A DNA stretch of 64,000 nt, taken from assembly GCA_005223185.1 (NCBI GenBank), contig NJBN01000004.1, forward strand, positions 1 through 64,000, written 5' to 3'. Position numbers and translations under genes: made by a program. This document shows, in pieces, positions 40,741 through 52,200 of this stretch; the stretch's first letter is position 1, and the number at the start of each line of letters is the position of its first letter. Below the pieces are notes generated by a model. The model saw only the letters and a program-made list of their open reading frames with translations, did not search any database and was not told the DNA's origin. The stretch is from a candidate division LCP-89 bacterium B3_LCP. GTDB taxonomy: Bacteria; Electryoneota; B3-LCP.

Positions 40741-42177
40741 ATGCAATCCGATCCGACCAAGATAAAATCGTATATACGCTCAGCGCTTGAGGATGAAGCG
40801 CTCAGGCAGGCGGTTAAGAAAGCCACCGATCATTCCCTGACAAAGCGGGCAGAAGTCGTCGCGGAACTACCGCATTGGGAAAATTTGCGCGACCGTGCTG
40901 CACACATTCGCAACTGTGCAATCACCGGATTAGAGGAGCATCTCTTGATGCTGGAAGAGAGAGCTTCTGCCAAGGGGATTGAAGTACACTGGGCGAAGGA
41001 TGCAGCGGAAGCGAAGAGGATTGTTGGGGATATTTGTACAGCAGCCACGCGGGTGTCGGGATCTTCTGAACGACCGATCATTGCCAAGTCCAAGTCCATG
41101 ACTACAGAAGAAATAGGTCTGACGCCTTATTTAGAAGGACAGGGCTTTGAGGTAGTTGAAACCGATTTAGGCGAATATATCGTGCAGATCGCCGGACAGA
41201 TGCCTTCACATATAACTGCACCGGCGCTGCACTTATCCCGCTCGGATGTGGGCAGACTCTTTGCAGATAAACTTGGCGTTGAATACGAAGACGATCCGGT
41301 TAAGTTGATCGGTATAGCTCGCAAGGTACTGCGGGAAAAATTCATGAAGGCGGAAATAGGCATCACCGGCGTGAATTTCGCGGTGGCGGAATCCGGTACA
41401 CCGGTAATGGTGGAAAATGAGGGTAACGGCAGATTAGTGGGCGCCATCCCCCGCGTTCAAATCAGCGTAATGGGAATCGAGAAAGTAATTCCCACGTTTG
41501 AAGATCTGATGGTGCTACTTGAACTTCTACCTCGATCTGCTACCGGACAGAGGATCACGGGATCGGTGCTGTTCTTCAATCGTCCGCGAAAAGAAGGAGA
41601 AACTGACGGACCTGAACAAATGCACCTGGTTATCGTGGATAACGGACGCACAAAAGCTCTTGCTGATCCCGATTTAAGGGAGGTTCTGCGCTGCATCAGA
41701 TGTGGGGCTTGTCTGAACACCTGCCCGGTTTATCGTCAGACAGGAGGGCATGCTTACGGTTGGATTTATCCTGGACCGATAGGAGCTGTTTTGGCGCCTA
41801 TTTTCCTGGGACTCGACAAGGCAGGCGACCATCCCTTTGCCAGCAGTCTGTGCGGTTCCTGCAGTGAAATATGTCCAGTAAAGATAGATTTGCACCGTCT
41901 GCTGCTGAATCTGCGCAGCCGCGTTACTTCCGAAATTGCGGGATGGTCAGGGGAACGAGCGGTCATTAGCGGGTGGCAGAGTGTGATGTCCAGACCCGAT
42001 CTCTACCGTGCTTTGGCGGGATTACCACGCTTTATCCTACATGATATTCTGCAGGGACGATGGTCTCCCCCACTCCCTATCTGGGGCAAGAGCAGGTCGA
42101 GTCCGCCCTTAGCAAGGAGTAGTTTTTCTGAGATGTTTCTCAAGGAATTTACAAATCAAGAAAAACCAGAAGGTTGA
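40741..42177 (+). CDS. lutB: Lactate utilization iron-sulfur protein LutB
   Basis: 'GITGVNFAVAESGTPVMVENEGNGR', 'CIRCGACLNTCPVYRQTGGHAYGWIYPGPIG', 'SLCGSCSEICPVKIDL'. Confidence 0.95.
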   Translation: MQSDPTKIKSYIRSALEDEALRQAVKKATDHSLTKRAEVVAELPHWENLRDRAAHIRNCAITGLEEHLLMLEERASAKGIEVHWAKDAAEAKRIVGDICTAATRVSGSSERPIIAKSKSMTTEEIGLTPYLEGQGFEVVETDLGEYIVQIAGQMPSHITAPALHLSRSDVGRLFADKLGVEYEDDPVKLIGIARKVLREKFMKAEIGITGVNFAVAESGTPVMVENEGNGRLVGAIPRVQISVMGIEKVIPTFEDLMVLLELLPRSATGQRITGSVLFFNRPRKEGETDGPEQMHLVIVDNGRTKALADPDLREVLRCIRCGACLNTCPVYRQTGGHAYGWIYPGPIGAVLAPIFLGLDKAGDHPFASSLCGSCSEICPVKIDLHRLLLNLRSRVTSEIAGWSGERAVISGWQSVMSRPDLYRALAGLPRFILHDILQGRWSPPLPIWGKSRSSPPLARSSFSEMFLKEFTNQEKPEG

Positions 42178-42842
42178 TTGAGTTGGAGAAAGAAAAGATA
42201 TCAAGAGACGAAATATTAAACGCTATTCGGCACGCTACTGACAATATTGGCGTGCCTGAACGCCCTGAAATTCCTACTCCAGTGGGTAAAAAAGCGAAGA
42301 AAACCCTCCATCAGCAGTTCTGTGATATGCTGGAAAAGGTTGGTGGGGAAACCCGAGTTATAACTGGAAAAAAGACAATAGATAGTGTATTAAAAGAGAT
42401 ATTGAAGGAATTCAAAGGGGAAACTGTCCTGTTGAATTCGGATCCAGAACTGGAGAGATTATCGATTCCTGAAATTGTGAAGGATACTGGTATTGTACTA
42501 CTGCAGACTTCAGAAGGAACACTGGATGAACTGTCTAAAAGCCAGGTGGGCATCACAACGGCGCAGGCGGGTATCGCCGATACTGGCACCGTCATTCTAC
42601 TGCACACTGGAGAAAGGGGAAGATTAGCTGCTCTGCTACCTGAAGTTCATATCGTACTTCTTAAGAAAACAAATCTCCATGCGGATAAATCAAGCGCTAT
42701 TGCTGTTCTGAAATCTGGCAATGTTCATCCTGGAGATATTCCCATGACGTGGGTAACAGGACCATCTTTAACCGCTGACATCGAGAAGGTTTTGGTGCGT
42801 GGCGCTCATGGACCTAAACGGTTGATAGCAATCTTGTATTAA
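42174..42842 (+). CDS. lutC: LUD-domain lactate utilization protein LutC
   Basis: 'VGITTAQAGIADTGTVIL...LLPEVHIVLLKK'; overlaps lutB by 4 nt. Confidence 0.92.
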   Translation: MIELEKEKISRDEILNAIRHATDNIGVPERPEIPTPVGKKAKKTLHQQFCDMLEKVGGETRVITGKKTIDSVLKEILKEFKGETVLLNSDPELERLSIPEIVKDTGIVLLQTSEGTLDELSKSQVGITTAQAGIADTGTVILLHTGERGRLAALLPEVHIVLLKKTNLHADKSSAIAVLKSGNVHPGDIPMTWVTGPSLTADIEKVLVRGAHGPKRLIAILY

Positions 42843-42848
42843 CATTAA

Positions 42849-43529
42849 GTGTGCATTACAGAAGTTAGCAAATTGAATGATTATAGCAAAATAAATCCTC
42901 AGAACCTGCCACAATTCACGGAAAAATGGCTGCGACAGATTGCGCCTTTTCAGCGACACGATCTCGAGTTAGATAGCGGTGCCTCTGCGTTGTTAGTCGT
43001 GGATATGCAGAATTACTTCATAAGTCCGGATTCACACAGCTATTTGCCTGCAGGTGAGGCTATCATTCCCAATGTGCAACAACTGATAGCGAAATTTCAG
43101 GAAGCAGATAGACCGGTTATATACACCACTCATGTACACAATCCCGATGGTTCTGACGCCGGAATTATGGGATGGTGGTGGGGTGATATGATTCGCGAAG
43201 GGAAGCCTGAAGCTGAAGTTTATCAAGCAATTACGCCTCAAGCTGGAGATAATGTAATTAAAAAACATCGTTATAGCGCTTTTTACAATACAGACTTGGA
43301 AATTATACTGCGTTGTGCGTATATTAAGGACTTAGTCATCTGCGGCGTTATGACCAATCTCTGCTGTGAATCCACTACACGAGATGCGTATTACCGCGAT
43401 TATCGTGTCTTCTTTCCAGCGGACGCGACAGGAGCAGCTTATGAGGAGATGCACTTAGCAACTTTGATGAATCTTGCCTATGGATTCGCATGCATCACCA
43501 CAACTAATAAAATTATCGAGGGGTTTTAG
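42849..43529 (+). CDS. Cysteine hydrolase (isochorismatase-like)
   Basis: 'ALLVVDMQNYFI', 'DLVICGVMTNLCCESTTRDAYYRDYRVFF'. Confidence 0.92.
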   Translation: MCITEVSKLNDYSKINPQNLPQFTEKWLRQIAPFQRHDLELDSGASALLVVDMQNYFISPDSHSYLPAGEAIIPNVQQLIAKFQEADRPVIYTTHVHNPDGSDAGIMGWWWGDMIREGKPEAEVYQAITPQAGDNVIKKHRYSAFYNTDLEIILRCAYIKDLVICGVMTNLCCESTTRDAYYRDYRVFFPADATGAAYEEMHLATLMNLAYGFACITTTNKIIEGF

Positions 43530-43614
43530 TCCAACCCGTTTCGACAGACTCAGATATAAAGTCTACAATAACGACAAATATACTTACAATTTACCACAGA
43601 GGAGGAGGTAAACA

Positions 43615-45060
43615 ATGAAACAAACCTATTTAATCACTTTGGTAACATTAGCGATGGTATTGGCCTTTTCAGCAAGCGCACAGCCGCCTATCGAAAGCCT
43701 GGTGTATGGATTGAGCGTCGGCGGTTCATTGGGCGATAATGAATCTGAAAACAACGATTTCAACCCGATGGTGCGGGCTACTTTAGGTTCATTAACGTAT
43801 GAACGCGTTCATTCGGAATTCGGAATAGGGATGACCTGGAATGGCGCTAGTGATTACGAAACGATGTTGATCCCGATTGATATCCGCATGAATTACCATG
43901 CTATTCAGACGGAATCCTGGGTGGGATATCTGTATGCTGGTATTGGTGCTCTCTATTATGAGATTAAAACAGTGCCTTCGGGTATCAACAACAACACGAA
44001 TTTAAATGACTGGTCTGCCGTGATACCCTTAGGAGTCGGAGCGCAGTACTGGTTCAGCCAGAATATGGCAATTGACGTCAATGGTGGATGGAATTACACT
44101 TTTACGGATGACATATACCCGTACGATGACAACAGCAACGATACGTATTTATGCGGTCTTGCCGGTATCAAATACGCACCGGGGAGAGGTCCAAGGGATT
44201 CTGATAGCGATGGTCTGATGAACAAGGAGGAAAAACTCTTAGGAACCGACAAGAAAAACCCGGATACGGATGGGGATGGCTTAAACGATGGTGAGGAAGT
44301 CAATACGTATTTGACAAATCCACTCAACCCTGACAGCGATAATGATACGTTAGGTGATGCTGAAGAACTTCAGGTAACCAAGACCAATCCCAACAATCCC
44401 GATACGGACGGCGATCAGTTAAGAGACGCTGACGAACTCAAGCAGTATATGACCAATCCCAACAAACCTGACAGCGATGGAGATGGACTAAAGGACCCCG
44501 ATGAGATCAACACTCACGGCACCGATCCGAACAACATCGACAGCGATGCAGACGGTTTGAGTGACATGCAGGAGATCGTCATTTACAAGACTAATCCTCT
44601 AAATGGTGATACCGACGAAGGATCTATCGGAGATTTAGAAGAAGTGGAACGCGGCACGGACCCGAACAACGCTGATGACGACTTCGAAGAAGAGGATATG
44701 TTAGTGTTGGAAGAAGGCGAAAAAATCGTGCTTGAAGGCGTCGTTTTCAAGTCCAGCAAGTCGGACATTCTACCGGAGTCAGAGGAGATCCTGACCAAGG
44801 CGTTGAATACCCTTTTGGCATATCCCGCTATGCTCTTTGAGATCCAGGGCTACACGGACAACACCGGGCGCTTGACCTTCAACATGAAACTATCTCAGGC
44901 GCGTGCAGAAGCTGTAAAAACATGGTTAGTCGAGCGGGGCGTCGATGAAACCAGACTGACAGCAATTGGCCACGGACCCGCTAATCCGATCGTCACGAAT
45001 GATACAAAAGAAGGAAGGCAACAGAACCGGAGGATAGAGTTCGTCCGGTTGGGACAGTAA
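43615..45060 (+). CDS. OmpA-family outer membrane protein with thrombospondin type-3 repeats
   Basis: 'DSDSDGLMNKEE..' Ca-binding repeats; 'FEIQGYTDNTGRLTFNMKLSQARAEAVKTWLVERGVDETRL...RRIEF'. Confidence 0.94.
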   Translation: MKQTYLITLVTLAMVLAFSASAQPPIESLVYGLSVGGSLGDNESENNDFNPMVRATLGSLTYERVHSEFGIGMTWNGASDYETMLIPIDIRMNYHAIQTESWVGYLYAGIGALYYEIKTVPSGINNNTNLNDWSAVIPLGVGAQYWFSQNMAIDVNGGWNYTFTDDIYPYDDNSNDTYLCGLAGIKYAPGRGPRDSDSDGLMNKEEKLLGTDKKNPDTDGDGLNDGEEVNTYLTNPLNPDSDNDTLGDAEELQVTKTNPNNPDTDGDQLRDADELKQYMTNPNKPDSDGDGLKDPDEINTHGTDPNNIDSDADGLSDMQEIVIYKTNPLNGDTDEGSIGDLEEVERGTDPNNADDDFEEEDMLVLEEGEKIVLEGVVFKSSKSDILPESEEILTKALNTLLAYPAMLFEIQGYTDNTGRLTFNMKLSQARAEAVKTWLVERGVDETRLTAIGHGPANPIVTNDTKEGRQQNRRIEFVRLGQ

Positions 45061-45094
45061 TAGAATATTAGAATAGTAGAATAGTAGAATAGTG

Positions 45095-45137
45095 GCAAAA
45101 GAAACGATCCCGCACCGAGCGGGATCGTTTCTTTTGC
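45095..45137. terminator. Bidirectional terminator between convergent genes
   Basis: 19-bp perfect stem GCAAAAGAAACGATCCCGC accga GCGGGATCGTTTCTTTTGC. Confidence 0.85.
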
Positions 45138-45157
45138 TCTCTCTATGCCGATTCCTA

Positions 45158-45979
45158 CTAACCTTCGTGCTTGTACAGATGGACGTCGGTCTGGGGGAAT
45201 GGAATTGATATGCCGTTAGCATCGAAGGCTTTTTTCACTTTGCCATGCATATCGAAGTATATATCCCAGTAGTCTGCTGTGTTACACCACACTCGCGTGG
45301 CGAAGTTCACTGAGCTATCCGCCAATTCCGATACTTTCACCATAGGTGCTGGATCTTTTAATATCCTGTCATCTTCAGCGATAATCTTCAGGAGCGTTTC
45401 TTGGGCTTTGTCTATATTATCCTCATATCCGATTCCGAAGGTAAAATCTATCCTCCGTTGGGGCTCTGTGGTGTAATTGGTAATGCTGCCGTTAGAAAGC
45501 CCACCGTTAGGGATGATGATGGTCTTCTTATCAGGTGTCTTGAGTATGGTATTAAAGATTTGGATTTCATGAACACCACCGATAAAGCCTTGTGCCTCAA
45601 TTACGTCTCCGACTTTATATGGTTTGAAGAGGAGGATTAATACGCCTCCTGCGAAATTAGCCAGAGTCCCCTGCAATGCCAAACCAACAGCCAGACCGGC
45701 GGCACCTATGATGGCAATAAAGGAAGTCATTTGCACACCAAACATGCCAATAACCGTGATCAGCAGCATGATTTTCAAGCCTATTCCTATCATACTGGCC
45801 AGGAATTTCTGCAACGAAACATCCACCTTGCTCTTACCCATATTACGATTAACGGCTTTCACGATGATCTTAATGATCCAGAGACCTATAACCAGAGTGA
45901 TCAAAGCTGTAACCACAGTGGGAACGTACTGCATGATTAGATCAAGCCCTTGTTGTGACCAATTAGTAATGTCGCCCAT
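45158..45979 (-). CDS. MscS-family mechanosensitive ion channel
   Basis: 'AAGLAVGLALQGTLANFAGGVLILLFKPYKVGDVIEAQG'. Confidence 0.95.
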   Translation of the reverse strand: MGDITNWSQQGLDLIMQYVPTVVTALITLVIGLWIIKIIVKAVNRNMGKSKVDVSLQKFLASMIGIGLKIMLLITVIGMFGVQMTSFIAIIGAAGLAVGLALQGTLANFAGGVLILLFKPYKVGDVIEAQGFIGGVHEIQIFNTILKTPDKKTIIIPNGGLSNGSITNYTTEPQRRIDFTFGIGYEDNIDKAQETLLKIIAEDDRILKDPAPMVKVSELADSSVNFATRVWCNTADYWDIYFDMHGKVKKAFDANGISIPFPQTDVHLYKHEG

Positions 45980-46226
45980 TTTTTTCCTCCAAGTTGTTGT
46001 GTTTGTTTTCTTGTATTATTTTTATCGATGTAAATTTCTAATTTACGCTTACGTTATTACGTTTTGGGAAGTATTTAGTCGGAGAGGCAGTTGAATGAAA
46101 GCCATGAATCAAAGGCACAACTCATAACGCTCACAAAATTTTTCCAACTTTTTATTTGTTATATCCGTAGAGTTTTGTTATGTTTTGCAAATTCAAAAAA
46201 GTTAATCAAGAAAGGGAGTTAATGCA

Positions 46227-47117
46227 ATGAAAAAAGCGGTTTTATGGTTTCTAATTTCATTAGTGGGAACGGGATTGGTTTTCGCACAGGAAGGTGATGA
46301 TGATCCTTATGGATGGAAAACCACCCTGGAAGCAAGCCTTGCTCTAACCCAGGCAGCTTATTCGGATAACTGGGATGGCGGCGAAGTTGGATCGATTATA
46401 TGGACTGCTAATGTTCACGCAACCGCGCAGAAGCAGCTTTCTGAATTAATTCGTGTTGAGAATGACTTACAGCTCGCTTTCGGGCAGACACACAGTCAGG
46501 ATCAGACCACCTACGAATGGGCTGCACCTTTGAAATCCACGGATAAGATAGATTTCCAGACCCTCTGGAAATGCACCATGAACAGCTTCGTGGATCCCTA
46601 TGCTGCAGGGCAGTTCATTTCACAATTCTACGATGCTTCACCAGGTTATGAGAAACGCTATCTTAATCCCATCGAACTGATAGAGAGCGCTGGAGTGATG
46701 AAGACACTACACGAGGTTGAAGGGAGTAAGCTGACAACTAGGGTTGGTTTGGGCCTGCGACAGTTTATATCCCAGGAGGGAGATTCATCTGGTGTGATCA
46801 CACCTTCACAAACCACATCGGATGGCGGTCTGGAATGGGTTACCAACTGGACGAAGAAGCTGTCTGAGACTACGACCTACACCACTGAATTATCCGTTTT
46901 TCAGGCGTTTTTCTATTCTGAAGAGGATGCTGTTGCCGGAACACCCTACGCAGATGACTGGAAAGCTGCAGATGTGATCTGGCAAAACCTGGTGGCTGCT
47001 CAGGTTGCTCAGTTTCTTCAGGTGAGTCTGGCCTGGGAACTCCATTATGATAAGCAGATCTCGCTGGGTGGTCGCTTCAAAGAGACCCTGGCGATGGGTG
47101 TTGCCTGGATATTGTAG
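46227..47117 (+). CDS. DUF3078-like secreted protein
   Basis: Signal peptide; 'GWKTTLEASLALTQAAYSDNWDGGEVGSIIWTANV'. Confidence 0.75.
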   Translation: MKKAVLWFLISLVGTGLVFAQEGDDDPYGWKTTLEASLALTQAAYSDNWDGGEVGSIIWTANVHATAQKQLSELIRVENDLQLAFGQTHSQDQTTYEWAAPLKSTDKIDFQTLWKCTMNSFVDPYAAGQFISQFYDASPGYEKRYLNPIELIESAGVMKTLHEVEGSKLTTRVGLGLRQFISQEGDSSGVITPSQTTSDGGLEWVTNWTKKLSETTTYTTELSVFQAFFYSEEDAVAGTPYADDWKAADVIWQNLVAAQVAQFLQVSLAWELHYDKQISLGGRFKETLAMGVAWIL

Positions 47118-47136
47118 ATGTCTTAAGAATTTACAC

Positions 47137-47178
47137 AATAAAAAAGCCCGCATGGATAATCAAGCGGGCTTTTTTATT
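47137..47178. terminator. Bidirectional terminator
   Basis: AATAAAAAAGCCCGC ... GCGGGCTTTTTTATT. Confidence 0.88.
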
Positions 47179-47187
47179 GGTATTATT

Positions 47188-48999
47188 TTATCCCAAATCG
47201 AATTCCCCGTCCAGAAATTCATCTGCGAAAATTTTCAATATCATGAGTCTGAAAAGTTCAGTGCTGGGCGATAGCGTGTAGCATCCCAGAGATCTCTGAA
47301 GCCTGCCCCTCGCTCTCTTATACAACGATTTTTTCTTGTCATTTTGACGAGATATGTCTGCTGCTCGATGTGTAAAGTGATTTCCGAGAAAAGCCTCGAG
47401 TTTCCCCTTGTCCAGGAAACGGTCAAATCCATTCTCATGAAGTAATAACGTCTCCTTCAGGTAATTCTGAAGCCTGAGGTCCTTTTTTATATAAGCATCC
47501 CAGTCAACCAGGTTGCTCTGCTGGGCAATTTCAAACCTGCCAAATTGGGGGAACATCTCCCCTACGGTTAACTTGAACAGTGCTTTATCCAGACGCAACC
47601 GCGTGGGGAGTTTTCCAACGAAATCCTGAATATCATTGTCCAGGAAGGGGTTGCGCATCCATATTGCCTGCTGTTTGAGATGGGATAGCGGATTTAAGTA
47701 ACAGAACAGCCGTTGGTTGAAATAGAGGTAGTCTTTGCGATTATGCAAGTCTTTGTAGGGAACTTCCGACAATATTTGCTGTATTTGTTCGTGGCTCGCT
47801 TCTATCAATTTTCTTCGAAATTCAGGCAGGAGGTATTTGAAATTGCGTGGCAGATTGCGCATTTCGTGAATGTCAAGTGAATGAAAAATAGAGGTGTCTG
47901 AATTCACGTTGGACTTCCATCCGAATATTTCATCGCCGCGCAGCAGAAATCCCACTCTTAGATTCTCTCTTATTCTGTCGAAGATGGCCAGGTTTTCAGG
48001 GTAATTGCCAACGCTATCGGTTCTGCCTTCGCTGCGCTTGACGAAAGCACGAAAATTATCAACCAGTTTTTCAGGGTTGATGCGATAGAATGTGTGCTTC
48101 GATCCGATATATTCAGCAATATTTCTGGATACGAAAGCATCGCTTCGGAGTATATTCTCTTCCTCACCCCAGGTAATGGTGTTAAGAGTATCATCAGCGT
48201 GAAGCTTCCTAACGCATCCCAAAATAGCTCTTGAATCGTACCCGCCACTTAAGAGCACACCAAAGGGAATACCATCGCTGGTGCGCTTTTTAACGGAATT
48301 AAATATCAATTCTGAAAATTCTATCTTCAAGTCACGTTCGTTCTTTGGTTCGCCCTCTGAAGAGAATGAATATCGCCAATAGCGCCGCTCCTTTATCTCA
48401 TTTTGCTGAAGAATGAAATACTCCGCCGGTTTTAATACCTTCAGACCTCGCAACAGGGTGTTTCCATCGAGGATGAATCCGTTGGTTAAAAAGTTAGACA
48501 CTGCTTCGGGGTTCAGTTTGAACCGCGATCCAGGTAGGCTGGTGAAGGGTTTCATACGGCTGCCGAAGGCGAAGAGATTTCCTCGCACTGCGTAATATAG
48601 GGGCAGGCTGGCAGAACGATCACAAGCCAATAATAACCGCCCACTCTTTTTATCGATGTGAGCTATTAAGAAAGATCCGTTCAGGTGGGTGAGATAATTA
48701 TCTACAGCACCTTCGGATTCTAAGAAACTTCTATGAAGATCATCTATATTCTGGAGGTCTTCATTGAAAATCTCCCCGTGAACGAAAAATATCGAATTAT
48801 CATCCTGCGACCAGCGTGTTTGAGCGGTAGGGGGGAATAAATCATTTCGCACTGAAGCGAATAATAGAGAACCGTCCGTGTTTCGGTGAGTATAGGACAG
48901 GGAGTTATTCTCAACCTTGTGCGCATCGACAAACGCCGTGAACAGGTTTTCATCAATGGGAGAACCTGACAGATCAGCTAATCCCACAAAACCGGACAT
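47188..48999 (-). CDS. Asparagine synthase-like protein lacking the N-terminal Cys nucleophile
   Basis: N-term MSGFVGLADL (Ser2); 'GVLLSGGYDSRAILGC' PP-loop; 'WMRNPFLDNDIQDFVGKLPTRLRLD'. Confidence 0.85.
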   Translation of the reverse strand: MSGFVGLADLSGSPIDENLFTAFVDAHKVENNSLSYTHRNTDGSLLFASVRNDLFPPTAQTRWSQDDNSIFFVHGEIFNEDLQNIDDLHRSFLESEGAVDNYLTHLNGSFLIAHIDKKSGRLLLACDRSASLPLYYAVRGNLFAFGSRMKPFTSLPGSRFKLNPEAVSNFLTNGFILDGNTLLRGLKVLKPAEYFILQQNEIKERRYWRYSFSSEGEPKNERDLKIEFSELIFNSVKKRTSDGIPFGVLLSGGYDSRAILGCVRKLHADDTLNTITWGEEENILRSDAFVSRNIAEYIGSKHTFYRINPEKLVDNFRAFVKRSEGRTDSVGNYPENLAIFDRIRENLRVGFLLRGDEIFGWKSNVNSDTSIFHSLDIHEMRNLPRNFKYLLPEFRRKLIEASHEQIQQILSEVPYKDLHNRKDYLYFNQRLFCYLNPLSHLKQQAIWMRNPFLDNDIQDFVGKLPTRLRLDKALFKLTVGEMFPQFGRFEIAQQSNLVDWDAYIKKDLRLQNYLKETLLLHENGFDRFLDKGKLEAFLGNHFTHRAADISRQNDKKKSLYKRARGRLQRSLGCYTLSPSTELFRLMILKIFADEFLDGEFDLG

Positions 49000-49194
49000 G
49001 TGTTCTCCTCGCGATATGCAGTTGTAACGATGTACATTAAAGTCAATATAATTTATATCTGTATGATCCGCAAGTGTTCTGCTGTTGGAAGCAGAGGTAG
49101 CCCTGTTAAGCAGAAGCGGGCGGGATATTTTTCCGGTAATTTACGGTTGTTTAATGAAAATATCCAGTAAATAGTACCCATTTAGACATAAGAA

Positions 49195-49219
49195 AAGGCG
49201 GCTCGGTGGGAGCCGCCTT
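49195..49219 (-). terminator. Terminator hairpin
   Basis: AAGGCGGCT cggtggg AGCCGCCTT. Confidence 0.7.
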
Positions 49220-49243
49220 GGTATTGGTTAAATGAAGGTATCG

Positions 49244-52200
49244 CTATTTCGTCAGCAAGAGCTTCTGTACCATGTGAGAATCTCCTGCATTCAGATGAGC
49301 GAAGTAAACGCCGGAAGGAAGCCCTACAGCGTTCCAGGTTACTTCATGGCTGCCGGCTTCCCGGTAACCGTCCACCAATGTGGCAACTTTCTGACCAGCA
49401 AGATTGTAAATTGTCAGGTTGATTTTTGTGGCCTCTGGTAAATCGAACGGAATAGTAGTTAGTGGATTAAAGGGATTCGGATATCCAGGTTTAAGACGAT
49501 AAGTATCTGGCTTATGACTAACTACATCGTAATTTGGTGGAATACCGAAAACACTATTTACAAAAGTCTCAGGTTCCAAGCGAACTAATAGTAAGTCTAT
49601 TTGTTCTGTTTGTGATCCTTTTATCCATCCGGTAATTATATACCCTCCGTCGGCATTTTGCCAAATTTCTGTACCAACTTCCATACTACTATCGTAATCA
49701 ATATGCATTTCATAGATTATATTCCCAGATCCATCAATCCGAACAACATACAAATCACCAAAACCCTGAGGACCAGGAGCCAACTGATACCCAACGATAA
49801 TAAATCCACCAAAAGTGCATTGACATAGACCATACCCCTCATATCTATCAGTAATAGAATTCGTACCATATAGCTCTTCCCATAAAACATTTCCATCCTG
49901 ATCAGTACGAAAGACATATACATCTGTCGGATTATTTGAAAAATCACTATTTGCAGTACCTGCTATTATATACCCTCCATCAGGAGTCACATCAATGTCA
50001 TATCCCCAGTCCCATAAGTCAAGAGGAGGATTATACTGACGAGCCCATTGTTGAATTCCATCTTCATCTGTTTTCACCAAGTAAACATCAATATCATTTA
50101 CATTTTCAGTATAACCCGCAATTATATAACCATCATCAAGCGTCTGTTCAACAGCAAAACCGACATCTATATTGTCATTATTATCATAAATCCGTTCCCA
50201 TTGAGAGAATTGAATAGGATAATCCACATCAACCAAGCAAATATCATCATCACTGCGACCTGCTATTATGTAATGTCCATCATTGTTTTGTATTATATCA
50301 TATCCAACATCATCTCTACCACCCCCTATATCCACTGTACAAGACCAATTAACACTTGGAGGCGCTTCAATTCTTAGGAATATATCGTTATCATGTGAGG
50401 ATGTTTTGTATCCTGTAATGGCATGCCCGCCAACAGATATTGGGTCAATACCAAAGGCAGCCTCATAGTAATTGTAAATCCTTGATCTTGCGGGATAATA
50501 ATTTCCGTCTGGATATGTTACGCATTTATATGCACCTTGATCCCCAAAGCTTCCCACAGCACAGAAATTTCCGCTAGACATCTCATATACATCGTGACCA
50601 ACATCATTAAGTGTACCGCCGTAGTGTCCTATCCAATCTACTTCAGGTGGGACATCATCAACTATTTTTAACGCAAAAAAGTCACGATCCCATTTCGAAT
50701 CCGGACCAATTCCTTCTACACCAACATATCCGTGAAGATGAAAGTCACCAGGTGTTTCATCAGGTTGAATATCATGTGTCAGTTGCTGCTGCCAAACACT
50801 AAGAGGCCCAAGAACAATAGAATTGTCATAAATATCATCAAAGTGAGTCAGATCAGGTTCTGTGATTTCACACCAAACATCAGCAGATATTTCCTGAGCA
50901 CTATGATTAGTAACCGTGAGTTTATAAACAATCTCTCCCCCAGACTGTCCAATAATAACAGGAGGGTATACAGGTTCAACATCAACGGTTATTCCTGAAG
51001 ATATTGAGATTGAGTATTCTTCATCTATATAGTCAGCATCTTGTCTAGAAATCGCTATAACAACATGATCCTGAATATACGGATTTAGATTAAACGTGAC
51101 TTTATCCTCAACGCCAGTAATGATTAATGGGAAAGTAGTAACCTCATGTGTTTGCACATCTTCAGTAAAAGTATCAACTCCGAATTCACCAATATCTTCA
51201 TCTCCATCAGGATTACAATTGAACGTTAATGTTGCCGCTGGAAGATTAAGATCCTCAATGAATTCATATCTCAAATAATCAATACCCCATACATCAGGAA
51301 GCTCTCCCTCGTGACTATGCACCTCTTCACCGTAATCAGCCTCCGTAAGGATATATCCTTGCAGGGGATCGGACAAACCATAGGTAAATGAATCTTCTAA
51401 ATCCGGATCGACATAAAAATCAGGAAGAGGGGGCGGATCCCAAAGATCATTTTCCGGATCATTGAAATACGCATATTTTGCGAATTCACGTATTGCTTCG
51501 TCCATTGTATCATAAGCGCCAAGAAAGCCTAATAATTTATCGTCCACAAAAATCTCAATTGCTGACATCGTAGGATTAGTATTCCCATCACAGGTTTCCC
51601 TTATGATCTCAAGTTTTTCTGCCTCCAATCCAGACTGAGAATAGGTTTCATATAGAAATCGCCAGAATAGACAGTACGAGTGTTCAATATCAGTTAGCTT
51701 CCAATCTAAATAGTTTAGAAGGTACATGTTAGAATCAAACTGATATACGCTTCCTATATTGAATTCTTCGTTCTCATGTACTGGATAGCTGTAGTAATTC
51801 ATAAATACAGTTTGTAAAAAGCGTGCTTGACCCTCTACCATCCACATATTTGGACCAAAACTTTCCCCCAATTCTCTATTATGGCTCCACTGGATTCCAT
51901 GATAGAATTCATGACTGATCGCACTGCTAATCAGATCCGATTCTGGGTAGTAAGTTATTAAATATGGATGTTCATGTATACGACTTCCAATTTCTATTAC
52001 ACGTTTCTCACCAGCCCACGCAGCTGCCATATTTTCAGTAGAATGGTACATATTATCTGTTACATCAATTGCATCGTTTATAAACACATCTAAGGTGTCA
52101 TTATCATCATAGGGTCTCCAATTAGTCAAGCCTTCGCATAGATTCCAGTGATGCACCTCTAAAAACCACGAATTCCACAGCGCTTGCCTTACATCTTCTA

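Noticed and set aside
45061-45093. TAGAATAG tandem octamers after the ompA-like stop
   Set aside because: Short simple repeat next to a terminator; no evidence of function.
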